Source: Pontiellaceae bacterium B12227
GTDB taxonomy: Bacteria > Verrucomicrobiota > Kiritimatiellia > Kiritimatiellales > Pontiellaceae
Length of the DNA stretch: 64,000 bases
Direction: 5' to 3'
NCBI GenBank assembly: GCA_029432775.1
Contig: JAROAZ010000002.1
Coordinates: forward strand, 62,001-126,000
In this document: positions 14,852 through 23,517 of the stretch, piece after piece
Layout: each line of letters opens with the position of its first letter
Numbering within the stretch: position 1 is the first letter of the stretch
The notes under the pieces: model-generated
Seen by the model: only the letters and a program-made list of their open reading frames with translations
Told to the model about the DNA's origin: nothing
Database searches by the model: none
Made by a program: the position numbers and the translations under genes

Positions 14852-17800
14852 GTGAGTAGTGTTCCATTTGCCCATCTTCATTTTCATTCCTGCTATAGCT
14901 TGCTCGACAGTACGGCCAAAGTGAAACCGGCGGTTGCGGCGGCGGCGGACATGGGCATGAATTATCTGGCGCTGACGGACCATGCGGTTCTGTTCGGCGC
15001 GGTGGAATTCTACAAAACCTGCCGTTCCGGCGGACTGAAACCGATTATCGGCTGCGATATGTATGTGGCTCGCAAGGGCGTCGAAGTCCGGGAGTCCCAG
15101 CGCGATAATATGAGCCTGGTGCTGCTGGCGGAGACGCAGCAAGGCTACGAGAATCTGGTTAAGCTGGTTTCGTATGCCCACCTCGACGGCATGTATTACA
15201 AGCCGCGGACGGATAAGGCACTGCTTCGTGAGTACAGCAAAGGGCTGATTGCTCTTTCGGGCGATATGCGCGGCGAAGTGGCCGAAGCCTGCCGCAACGA
15301 CGATGTGGAAGCCGCCTGCAGACTGGCAATGGAATATTCCGACATCTTCGGTCCGGGCAACTTTTTCATTGAGATTTTCGACCACGGGCTGGAAGAAGAA
15401 AAACTGATGCTCCAGAATCTGCTGGAGGTTTCCAAACGGACCGGCCTGCCGCTGGTGGCGACGAACGATGTGCATTATGTCCGCAAGGAACATGCCGAAG
15501 CGCACGATGTGCTGACCTGCCTCCAGCGCAGCTATCTCGTGGCCGATCCGAACCGGTACCGGTATCACGGCGAAGAGTATTATCTGAAGAGCGGCGAGGA
15601 GATGGCCGCGCTTTTCCCGGACCATCCTCAGGCGATTTCAAACACGATCGAGATTGCGCAGCGCTGCGACGTGGAATTCTTTTTCCCGGAAAAAGCGGAA
15701 GACCTCCATTTTCCGCATTTTCCGCTGCCCGACGGGTTTGAAAAAGACCTCGACTATCTGGTTTATCTGGGCAAAAGAGGCCTGAAAAAACATTACGGCA
15801 TTGAGGACCTCGACAATCCGACGACCGAGCAGGAAGCAGTTATTAAAGAACGCTTCTACTACGAAGTCAGCGTGATTGTTAAAACCAACTATATTAACTA
15901 TTTCCTCGTGGTGGCCGACTTTATTCAGTGGGCACGGCGGCAAGGCATTCCGGTCGGCCCCGGCCGCGGATCAGGCGCGGGTTCGATGCTGGCCTACTCG
16001 CTGGAAATCACCACCATCGAGCCGTTGAAATATAACCTCATTTTCGAACGGTTCCTCAATCCGGACCGTGTTTCCCCGCCCGACTTCGATATCGATTTCT
16101 GTCCGACCCGGCGGCAGGACGTGATTCAGTATGTGCGCGATAAATATACCGAAGAGTGCGTGGGCCAGATTATCACGTTCGGAACGCTGGGTGCCAAAAC
16201 CCTGATGCGCGACCTGGGGCGGGTGCTCGAAATTCCGCTGCCCTACTGCGACCGGCTGGCCAAAATGATTCCGGACACGCCGGGCACCACCATGGAGAAG
16301 GCGCTGGCGGAAAGTCCCGAGTTTAAGCGGGCCACCAGCACCGAACCCGACGCGCTGCGGATCATGAAATATGCCAAACTGCTCGAAGGCCTGCCGCGTC
16401 ATACCGGTATGCATGCAGCCGGCGTGGTGATTGGCGAAAAACCGCTGATCGAGATCATCCCGCTCACGAAAGAGGCGAAGGAAGGCCTCACGGTGGTGCA
16501 GTTCGAAAAGGGCCCGACGGAAGAGATCGGTCTTTTGAAGATGGACTTTCTGGGGCTGAAAAACCTGACGATTATCTACGAAGCCTGTGCGCTGATTAAG
16601 CGGAACCACGGCATTGATATCGACCCGGAAAAGATCGATATCGAAGACGAAAAGGCGTTTGAGCTGTTAGCCCGCGGCGACACCGTCGGGGTGTTCCAGT
16701 TGGAATCGGGCGGCATGCGCGACACCCTGCGACAGGTGGCGCCGGACTGTATTGAGGATATTATCGCGATTCTCGCTCTCTATCGTCCGGGCCCGATGCA
16801 GTTTATCCCGACCTATATTAAACGAAAGCATGGTCAGGAGACGGTGGAATATGACCATCCCCTGCTCGAACCGATCCTGAAAGAAACCAACGGGATTATT
16901 GTTTATCAGGAACAGATTCAGCAGGCCGCCCAGAAGCTGGCCGGCTTCTCGCTGGGCGAAGGGGATATTCTCCGCCGCGCCATGGGGAAGAAAAAGCCTG
17001 AGGTGATGGACCAGCAGCGCGGCAAATTTGTTCAGGGCTGTAAAGACACGAACGATATGACCGAAAAGCTCGCGAATGCGATTTTCGATAATATCACCGA
17101 GTTCGCGAAATACGGTTTCAACAAATCCCACTCGACCGCCTACGGTTTCGTGACCTATCAGACCGCCTGGCTGAAGGCACACTATCCCGCCGAGTTCATG
17201 GCCGCCCTCATGTCGGGGGAAATGGGTAACTCCGATAAACTGACCGGATTCATTGCAGAATCCAAAGAAGTCGGCATTGATGTGCTTCCGCCCTGCGTGA
17301 ACGAATCGATCGGCCGGTTTAACGCCGTGCAGGACGGCAGCGGCATCCGCTTCGGCATGGCCGCGATTAAAGGGGTCGGCGAAGGGGTTGTGGAAGAGAT
17401 CGTGGCCGAACGGGATGAAAACGGACCGTTTGAAGGACTGATGGACTTCTGTTCCCGCATTTCAAGCGCCAATAAAAAGGTGATCGAAAGTCTGATTCGC
17501 TCGGGCGCCTTCGACTTTTGCGGTGTGCACCGCGCCCGGTTGTTCAATGGCATTGAGACAGCTATCGGCCGCGCGGCTGAAGCGCTGAAGGACAAACAGG
17601 CCGGTCAGGTTTCGATGTTTGATATGATGGGCGGCGGAGCGGAAGAGGAAACGGGAGCAAGCTCAGACGAAGAGCTGCCGGATGTGCCCGAGTGGACCGA
17701 ATCCGATATGCTGGCTGCAGAAAAGGAGCTGATCGGCTTCTTTATTTCCGGCCATCCGCTGGCCCGCTATGAATGGGTGCTGAACAAGTTTGCCCTGAAC

Positions 17801-18397
17801 AGGGTTTCCGAACTGGCTGAAATGCAGCCCGGAACCCGAACACGCATCGGCGGCATGATTACGGAAATGCGCAAGCTGTTCACAAAAAAAGATCAGAAGC
17901 CCATGGCCACCTTCAGAATCGAAGGCCTGGAAGGCTCGATTAACGCCATAATTTTCCCCGGCCCCTTTGAGCAATACGGCCAACTGATTGCTGAAGACGA
18001 AACCTTGATGATGGGCGGCACCCTGATGGAAGAGGAGAGTGGCGATCCGAAGTTCCAGGTCATGGAAATCTTTACGCTGGAACAGGCCGCAGGAGTTTTC
18101 TGCAACCGTCTGAGTATTCATCTGCCGGAAATGGGTGTGAATGAACAGGTGATGACCACCCTCAAGGAGGCCGTTACTGAATTTCCGGGCGGAACGGCCC
18201 TGAATCTCTGTATTGAATTTGTTGAGGGCCAGAAGGTCTTTCTAAACACAGACCACACCTATCGTGTCCGACCGTGTTCGGAGTTTGAACACCGGATTGA
18301 TCAGGCGTTGGGCGAAGGGCTGGTCTATATTGCGGCCAAATCAGATGCGCTGAAAAATCCACCCAAACCCCGGAAGTGGGAGCGGAAAAAGGGGTAA
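14852..18397 (+). CDS. dnaE: DNA polymerase III subunit alpha
   Basis: Replicative polymerase subunit of 1181 aa, the usual DnaE size. The PHP domain opens with HLHFHSCYSLLD; catalytic aspartates lie in PDFDIDF (about residues 408-414), and GPGRGSGAGS marks the polymerase palm. Helix-hairpin-helix and OB regions follow, with the beta-clamp segment QVSMFDMM near residue 927. A longer in-frame ORF begins at 14774, but GTG 14852 (VSSVPFAHLHFHS) gives the family N-terminus and is preceded by GGAGG. That ribosome site is part of a TCCA-N5-TGGA palindrome copy (14828-14840). A further copy is in the coding sequence at 18054-18066. Confidence 0.96.
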   Translation: MSSVPFAHLHFHSCYSLLDSTAKVKPAVAAAADMGMNYLALTDHAVLFGAVEFYKTCRSGGLKPIIGCDMYVARKGVEVRESQRDNMSLVLLAETQQGYENLVKLVSYAHLDGMYYKPRTDKALLREYSKGLIALSGDMRGEVAEACRNDDVEAACRLAMEYSDIFGPGNFFIEIFDHGLEEEKLMLQNLLEVSKRTGLPLVATNDVHYVRKEHAEAHDVLTCLQRSYLVADPNRYRYHGEEYYLKSGEEMAALFPDHPQAISNTIEIAQRCDVEFFFPEKAEDLHFPHFPLPDGFEKDLDYLVYLGKRGLKKHYGIEDLDNPTTEQEAVIKERFYYEVSVIVKTNYINYFLVVADFIQWARRQGIPVGPGRGSGAGSMLAYSLEITTIEPLKYNLIFERFLNPDRVSPPDFDIDFCPTRRQDVIQYVRDKYTEECVGQIITFGTLGAKTLMRDLGRVLEIPLPYCDRLAKMIPDTPGTTMEKALAESPEFKRATSTEPDALRIMKYAKLLEGLPRHTGMHAAGVVIGEKPLIEIIPLTKEAKEGLTVVQFEKGPTEEIGLLKMDFLGLKNLTIIYEACALIKRNHGIDIDPEKIDIEDEKAFELLARGDTVGVFQLESGGMRDTLRQVAPDCIEDIIAILALYRPGPMQFIPTYIKRKHGQETVEYDHPLLEPILKETNGIIVYQEQIQQAAQKLAGFSLGEGDILRRAMGKKKPEVMDQQRGKFVQGCKDTNDMTEKLANAIFDNITEFAKYGFNKSHSTAYGFVTYQTAWLKAHYPAEFMAALMSGEMGNSDKLTGFIAESKEVGIDVLPPCVNESIGRFNAVQDGSGIRFGMAAIKGVGEGVVEEIVAERDENGPFEGLMDFCSRISSANKKVIESLIRSGAFDFCGVHRARLFNGIETAIGRAAEALKDKQAGQVSMFDMMGGGAEEETGASSDEELPDVPEWTESDMLAAEKELIGFFISGHPLARYEWVLNKFALNRVSELAEMQPGTRTRIGGMITEMRKLFTKKDQKPMATFRIEGLEGSINAIIFPGPFEQYGQLIAEDETLMMGGTLMEEESGDPKFQVMEIFTLEQAAGVFCNRLSIHLPEMGVNEQVMTTLKEAVTEFPGGTALNLCIEFVEGQKVFLNTDHTYRVRPCSEFEHRIDQALGEGLVYIAAKSDALKNPPKPRKWERKKG

Positions 18398-18457
18398 GGA
18401 CAGATCGGGGCCCCAGAGATCAGAGGGCAGAAATCAGAGACCAAGGAGAGAAGCATC

Positions 18458-18772
18458 ATGTTTATCGTACACGTCTTCATTCATGTTAAGCCGGATTATC
18501 TGGAAGCCTTCAAAGCGGCTACACTCACCAACGTGCAGAACTCCATCCAGGAAGCCGGCATTGCCCGATTTGATTTTCTACAGGATGCCGATCCCAACCG
18601 CTTCGTGCTCGTTGAGGTCTACCGCACGCCGGAAGACGCCGGGAAACATAAAGAAACGGCTCACTATGCCACCTGGCGCGACACCGTTGCCCCCATGATG
18701 GCCGAGCCGCGCTCCAGCATGAAGTACACAAACATTGCGCCGGACGAACAGGGCTGGGACTCTCCGGCATAA
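18458..18772 (+). CDS. Antibiotic-biosynthesis-monooxygenase-fold protein
   Basis: 104 aa, one ferredoxin-like ABM domain ([20 protein letters not shown] start; [27 protein letters not shown]), closest in pattern to the LsrG/YgiN group of small quinol monooxygenases or isomerases. These act as cytoplasmic dimers on quinones or autoinducer-2 phosphate, and the substrate here is unknown. A strong AAGGAGAG site precedes the ATG. The 60 bases before it contain CAGAGATCAGAG-type word repeats. It ends at the terminator shared with serS. Confidence 0.85.
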   Translation: MFIVHVFIHVKPDYLEAFKAATLTNVQNSIQEAGIARFDFLQDADPNRFVLVEVYRTPEDAGKHKETAHYATWRDTVAPMMAEPRSSMKYTNIAPDEQGWDSPA

Positions 18773-18774
18773 AA

Positions 18775-18812
18775 AAAATCCAGGCATTGGAAATTTCCAA
18801 CCCCTGGATTTT
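18775..18812 (-). terminator. serS intrinsic terminator built from palindrome copies
   Basis: AAAATCCAGG and CCTGGATTTT form a 10-bp stem around an inner GGAAATTTCC. For leftward transcripts leaving serS the stem is followed by eight Ts, a classic terminator; for rightward transcripts it gives only TTTT. The structure contains two TCCA-N5-TGGA copies (18779-18791, 18796-18808), and a third lies at 18820-18832. Confidence 0.8.
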
Positions 18813-18839
18813 CAGCACTTCCAATCTCTGGAAAACGGC

Positions 18840-20105
18840 TTAGTCGAGTTTCTTCAGTCCGCCCATGTAGGGCTGAATGGCTGCCGGCAGGTCGATGGAT
18901 CCGTCGGGATTCTGATAGTTTTCCATGATGGCAATCACAAGGCGCGGCAGCGCAACGCCGGAACCGTTGATGGTGTGCACAAACTGCGGCTTGCCGTTTT
19001 CGTCGCGATAGCGGATGCCGGCGCGCCGGGCCTGGTAGTCTTTAAAGTTGGAGCAGGAAGAGACTTCCAGCCACTTATCCTGCGCAGGCGCCCAGAGTTC
19101 GATGTCGTAGCACTTGGATGCGCTGAATCCGATATCGCCGGTGCAGAGTTCAATCACCCGATAGTGCAGGCCGAGCTTCTGCAGCACCTTTTCGGCATCC
19201 AGCGTCAGCTTTTCGTGCTCTTCTTCGGACGTTTCGGGCGTGGTGAATTTCACCATTTCCACTTTATCGAACTGGTGCACGCGCAGCAGGCCGCGGGTAT
19301 CTTTACCGGCAGAACCGGCTTCGCGACGGAAGCACGGCGTGTAGGCCGTGTGCAGAATCGGCAGTTCTTTATCCAGAATCTCGTTCGCATACATGTTGGT
19401 GACCGGCACCTCGGCGGTCGGGATCAGATAGAGCCCGTCCAGCGGAACGGTATACATATCTTCCGCAAACTTCGGCAGTTGGCCCGTACCGGTCATCGTC
19501 TGTTCATTGCACATGAACGGCGTGGCCACTTCAACATATCCATGCTCTTCGGTGTGCAGATCGAGCATAAACTGGATCAGCGCGCGCTCCAGCTTGGCAC
19601 CCCGGCCGGTAAACAACGGGAAACCGGAGCCGGAAAGCTTGGCCCCGCGCTCCAGATCGAACAGACCGAGCTTTTCGCCCAGGTCCCAATGCATCTGCGG
19701 TTCAAAATCGAGTTCTTTCTTTTCGCCCCAGGAACGAATGACCGGGTTATCGTCTTCGGTCTGACCGACCGGCGTGGTGGCGGACGGCATGTTCGGAATA
19801 TATAGGAGTTTCAATCGCAGATCGGCTTCCACTTCGCGCATTTCTTCGTCGAACGCGGAGATTTTATCGCCCATCTCGCGGACCTGCGCTTTGATTGCTT
19901 CCGCGTCGCCGCCTTCCTGAATGATTTTACCGATGCTTTTGGAAATCTTGTTGCGCTCCGCCTTCAGCACTTCAGATTCGCCAACGATTTCACGCCGCCG
20001 GGCGTCGAGCGCCAGTACGGCATCCACATCCACGTCGGCATTACGGTTGACCATTGCCGCCTTCACAGCATCGGCATTTTCACGAATAAATTTGATGTCC
20101 AGCAT
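18840..20105 (-). CDS. serS: Seryl-tRNA synthetase
   Basis: Class II aminoacyl-tRNA synthetase, 421 aa. The N-terminal coiled-coil arm for tRNA-Ser (residues about 25-105, rich in K/E/A) is followed by motif 2 (CFRREAGSAGKDTRG) and motif 3 (NGSGVALPRLVIAIMENYQ). The LIPTAEVPVTN segment is diagnostic of SerRS. It converges on the ABM-fold gene at a shared terminator. Upstream (20106-20353) are one palindrome copy at 20155-20169 and a word-type inverted repeat. Confidence 0.97.
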   Translation of the reverse strand: MLDIKFIRENADAVKAAMVNRNADVDVDAVLALDARRREIVGESEVLKAERNKISKSIGKIIQEGGDAEAIKAQVREMGDKISAFDEEMREVEADLRLKLLYIPNMPSATTPVGQTEDDNPVIRSWGEKKELDFEPQMHWDLGEKLGLFDLERGAKLSGSGFPLFTGRGAKLERALIQFMLDLHTEEHGYVEVATPFMCNEQTMTGTGQLPKFAEDMYTVPLDGLYLIPTAEVPVTNMYANEILDKELPILHTAYTPCFRREAGSAGKDTRGLLRVHQFDKVEMVKFTTPETSEEEHEKLTLDAEKVLQKLGLHYRVIELCTGDIGFSASKCYDIELWAPAQDKWLEVSSCSNFKDYQARRAGIRYRDENGKPQFVHTINGSGVALPRLVIAIMENYQNPDGSIDLPAAIQPYMGGLKKLD

Positions 20106-20210
20106 GTTGCACCCCTATCGGTTTTTAAAAAGAGGGCGTATTATTCGCCTAATCTTCCAAGGTTTGGAAGCGGGAAATGCGCCCATTTCCTTATTTCCGG
20201 AATTAGTATA

Positions 20211-20276
20211 ACCACAGATCCACACGGATTTTCACGGATTGTTTTCCTTCCGTGTTTATCTGTGCTGATCCGTGGC
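20211..20276. repeat. ACCACAGATCCACACGGAT-type inverted repeat
   Basis: The left arm ACCACAGATCCACACGGAT continues into TTTCACGGATTG; the right arm (CCGTGTTTATCTGTG, CTGATCCGTGG) is its imperfect reverse complement. This is a degenerate word repeat between serS and thyA. Similar ones with other base words lie at 21232-21342, 27155-27226 and 29311-29387. Confidence 0.65.
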
Positions 20277-20353
20277 TTTACCTGATTTCTAATTTCAAAT
20301 TCTCTGCGGAGCGTGCTAGCTTCTGACTCTCTTTGGGAAACGGGAAGCGAAAC

Positions 20354-21226
20354 ATGAATATTGATCAGGTATACGGGCAGGTGGTTGAGAAGGTTCTGCG
20401 GGAGGGCAAGAAGAAGTCCAACCGGACGGCCACGGATACGATTTCGGTGAGTGGTTGTATGATTGACTACGACATGGAAAACGGATTCCCGCTGCTCACC
20501 ACCAAAAAGATGGCCTGGAAGACGCTGCGCGTTGAGCTGGAAGGCTTCATCCGCGGCGTCACCGACAAATCGTGGTTTCAGGAACGCGGCTGTAAAATAT
20601 GGAACGAGTGGTGCTCACCGACCAAAGTACCCTATGGTCACGATGAAGCAACCTATCAAGCCATGGCGGATGAGAAGGATCTCGGCCCGATCTACGGGTT
20701 CCAGTGGCGTAATTTTAACGGCGCGTATACGTTTGGTGCTGAAGACTTCACCGGCGGGGTCGATCAGTTGGCCAATGCCATCGAAACCCTGAAGACCAAC
20801 CCGGACAGCCGACGCATTCTGGTGAATGCCTGGAATCCGCAGCAGCTCAGCGAAATGGCGTTGGTGCCGTGCCACTATTCCTACCAACTGCTCTGCAACG
20901 ACGGCGTGCTGGACCTGCTCTGGAATCAGCGCTCGTGCGATATCTTCCTCGGTATCCCCTTCAACATTGCTTCCTATGGCCTGCTGCTGGAGCTGATTGC
21001 CAAAGAGTGCGGCATGAAAGCCGGCAAGCTGATCGGTTTCCTGGGCGACGCCCACATTTATGTGAACCACCAGAAGCAGCTGGACGAGCAGATGGCACGC
21101 GAGCCCTACGCTCCGCCCACGCTGAAACTGGAAGGATATGATTCCCTCTTTGACTGGGAGTGGCAGCACGCCACGCTCGACGGCTATGAATGCCATCCCA
21201 GCATTAAAGGTGAGGTGGCGGTTTAA
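20354..21226 (+). CDS. thyA: Thymidylate synthase
   Basis: 290 aa, ThyA type: methylates dUMP to dTMP using methylene-tetrahydrofolate in the cytoplasm. Catalytic cysteine in the ALVPCHYSYQ segment, RSCDIFLGIPFNIASYG for dUMP binding, and LGDAHIYVNH near the C-terminus. Start 20354 (MNIDQVYGQ) is preferred over an upstream non-ATG extension; GGGAAG lies just before. It is followed by folA, giving the usual thyA-folA pair in which dihydrofolate made by ThyA is recycled. Confidence 0.97.
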   Translation: MNIDQVYGQVVEKVLREGKKKSNRTATDTISVSGCMIDYDMENGFPLLTTKKMAWKTLRVELEGFIRGVTDKSWFQERGCKIWNEWCSPTKVPYGHDEATYQAMADEKDLGPIYGFQWRNFNGAYTFGAEDFTGGVDQLANAIETLKTNPDSRRILVNAWNPQQLSEMALVPCHYSYQLLCNDGVLDLLWNQRSCDIFLGIPFNIASYGLLLELIAKECGMKAGKLIGFLGDAHIYVNHQKQLDEQMAREPYAPPTLKLEGYDSLFDWEWQHATLDGYECHPSIKGEVAV

Positions 21227-21231
21227 CGGGT

Positions 21232-21342
21232 AACCACTAATCTTCACTAATACGCACTAATTGATAACGGTCCACACGCAAAGCAGTGATGAATTTAAAA
21301 AGCACTATACTGATTAGTGGCAATTAGTGAGGATTAGTGGTG
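21232..21342. repeat. ACCACTAATCTTCACTAAT-type inverted repeat
   Basis: Left words ACCACTAATCTTCACTAAT and ACGCACTAATT are mirrored by CTGATTAGTGGCAATTAGTG and AGGATTAGTGGT about 50 bases on. The element lies between thyA and folA, so it would be transcribed as a hairpin within the pair. Confidence 0.65.
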
Positions 21343-21422
21343 CATTCTTTTCCACCTTCAGAGCTAATTCGCCCAAAGAAAAAAAGCCGCATCACGACCA
21401 TGAAAATATACGGAGAACGATC

Positions 21423-21866
21423 ATGATTGCCATTGTTGCCCGCTCCCGGAACGGAGTCATCGGAAAAGACGGCGGACTGCCGTGGCGCTGCAAGGGCGAC
21501 CTGCAGTTTTTTAAGCGCACCACGATGGATCGGAAAATCGTCGTCGGCCGCACCACCTTTGACGGGCTTCCGCCCCTGAAGGGACGCGACATCTATGTGC
21601 TGACCCGCAAAGCCGATGCATCCTTTGCAAACGGCACGGCCATTCACTCCCCCGATCAGGTTCCAACCGATGCCATTGTCTGCGGCGGAGCGGCGATCTA
21701 TGACCTGCTGCTGGAGCAGTGCGATGAAATTCTCGTGACCACGGTCAAAAAAGAGGTCGAAGGCGACACTTTTTTTAACGATCAATGGCTGGAAGGTTTT
21801 ACCGCCGGAGACACCCTGGAAGAAACCGACGAATATTCGATTGTTTCGTACCAGCGTGATGCCTGA
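21423..21866 (+). CDS. folA: Dihydrofolate reductase
   Basis: 147 aa, slightly shorter than the E. coli enzyme; reduces dihydrofolate with NADPH. It starts MIAIVARSRNGVIGKDGGLPW, with the folate-binding acidic region replaced by a short KGDLQFFKRTT helix, VVGRTTFDGLP for NADPH binding, and the CGGAAIYDLLL segment. GGAGA precedes ATG 21423; the open frame continues upstream into repeat DNA and is not used. The aspartate at position 27 (E. coli numbering) seems to fall within CKGD, which fits catalysis. Confidence 0.93.
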   Translation: MIAIVARSRNGVIGKDGGLPWRCKGDLQFFKRTTMDRKIVVGRTTFDGLPPLKGRDIYVLTRKADASFANGTAIHSPDQVPTDAIVCGGAAIYDLLLEQCDEILVTTVKKEVEGDTFFNDQWLEGFTAGDTLEETDEYSIVSYQRDA

Positions 21867-21875
21867 CCGGCGTAA

Positions 21876-23438
21876 TCAGTCTGCGATATGCCCCATGTCG
21901 GGAATGGTCGATGCCTCACTCTCCCGATTCCCCTGGAAGTGCGGCGACATGATTTCCACACCGGCCGCGGCAAAATTATCCTGAATGTTCTGATGCAGGT
22001 TGGAACGGATCGGGAACCGACGTTCCGGGTGCTTGGTGGTTACAATCAGCTTATATTCGACATAGAAATCATCCAGCTTGAGTTGCAGCACTTTAGGAGG
22101 CGGACTTTGAAGCACATCGTCGACCCCCTCAGCTGAAGCAATCAACAGCTCATGCACTTTACGCCACGGCACATCATACCCGATCGTAATGGCGGTGCCC
22201 ACATTCACCCCGCCCCGCTCGGCCATGCGGCTGAAATTAATAATGTGATTGGTCGAAACCGATGCATTGGGGATGGAAATAATCTCGTTGGTCGGTGTTT
22301 TCAGCCGTGTAGAGAATGTTCCGCGGGAAACGACACTGCCGCGCAGTCCGCTGATTTCCACAAAGTCGTCGTTCACAAACGGGCGCATATAAGTGAGTAC
22401 CAGGCCGGCCACAATATTCCCGACCGCTGACGTTGAACCCAAAGAAACAAGCACCCCCATAAAAATTGAAATCCCCTTAAAGGCCGGCGAGTTGGAGCCC
22501 GGAATAAAGGGAAACGCCACGACCGCTGCAAATATGATGATTACAATTCTTACCAGCCGGTAGGTCGGATCGGCCCAGTCGCGGTAGAACCCTCTGATCC
22601 GCACGCGCCCGTCATCAATCTGTTTGAAGATGTGCTTAAAGCTTCGAAGGATTAAAATGGTAATCGCAATAATGATGATCATGGCAAACAGATTGGGGAT
22701 ATTTTCAACAAAACTTTTTCCGAAATTAATCACCGGCGTACTGACCAGATCAAAGAGCTTGGCCGATAAATTATAGGTCCACGGGAAAAAACTGAGTATC
22801 AGATTGAGATAGAGAATGAAAATCCATGTCACGAGAATAAAACGGATGAACTTAATGATGCTTCCGTTAATCGTTACGATCGTATCGCCATCGATAAACT
22901 TGAACATTTTCTGCCCACCGAATTTTTTCGCAATGACCCCGATCTCTCTATTGCTTATTTTTTTTATGACGAACCAGATGAGTAGAAAACCGATGGTCGA
23001 AAGCACAGCCATAATACCGCTTTTAAGGTAGGAATCGGTGGTGTGATCTTTCCGGTACCGGATAATACTCTCCTTGATCAATCGCTGCCAATGCTCTGCC
23101 AGCTTCTCCCGCTGGACATCATGATGTTCTGCATCGGACTCCCAGACCGCACACAGGACATCCGAGTCCAGCATAATCAGGCTGACGTTGAGTTCATCAT
23201 CATGATGAATCGAAAAATCCTCGGTGCTGACTAAAGGCGATTTTGCAGCCCTTAGAATTCGACGGTTGAGCACTTCTACCCGTTTCTCCGAGGATACCGA
23301 GGAAATATCCGGAACCTCGAAAAGCTCCCGGCCATGAAACATGAAAACCGCCGTTGAGTTGGTTCTTTCAGCCTCCTGTGCCTGCAGACCGGCCAAGGGG
23401 AGCCACAACAACATCGTGATCACTATCCAGCGTTTCAT
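21876..23438 (-). CDS. MscS-family mechanosensitive channel with periplasmic N-terminal domain
   Basis: 520 aa. A cleaved signal peptide (MKRWIVITMLLWLPLAGLQAQ) leads to a periplasmic region of about 120 residues, then four or five membrane helices. The last is the pore helix with FMGVLVSLGSTSAVGNIVAG, the MscS TM3 signature, followed by GLVLTYMRPFVNDDFVEI and the cytoplasmic beta domain. Larger than E. coli MscS, like the MscK/YnaI-type relatives. It opens under membrane tension to release solutes. It stands alone, converging with folA and 79 bases after the DUF1254 gene upstream. Confidence 0.93.
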   Translation of the reverse strand: MKRWIVITMLLWLPLAGLQAQEAERTNSTAVFMFHGRELFEVPDISSVSSEKRVEVLNRRILRAAKSPLVSTEDFSIHHDDELNVSLIMLDSDVLCAVWESDAEHHDVQREKLAEHWQRLIKESIIRYRKDHTTDSYLKSGIMAVLSTIGFLLIWFVIKKISNREIGVIAKKFGGQKMFKFIDGDTIVTINGSIIKFIRFILVTWIFILYLNLILSFFPWTYNLSAKLFDLVSTPVINFGKSFVENIPNLFAMIIIIAITILILRSFKHIFKQIDDGRVRIRGFYRDWADPTYRLVRIVIIIFAAVVAFPFIPGSNSPAFKGISIFMGVLVSLGSTSAVGNIVAGLVLTYMRPFVNDDFVEISGLRGSVVSRGTFSTRLKTPTNEIISIPNASVSTNHIINFSRMAERGGVNVGTAITIGYDVPWRKVHELLIASAEGVDDVLQSPPPKVLQLKLDDFYVEYKLIVTTKHPERRFPIRSNLHQNIQDNFAAAGVEIMSPHFQGNRESEASTIPDMGHIAD

Positions 23439-23517
23439 ACCATCTCCTCATAAACCGCGCATTAAACTGCGGAAAAGAAAACCTCTCGGCTCCCGGGAAT
23501 TTGAGTTGGATTATCTT

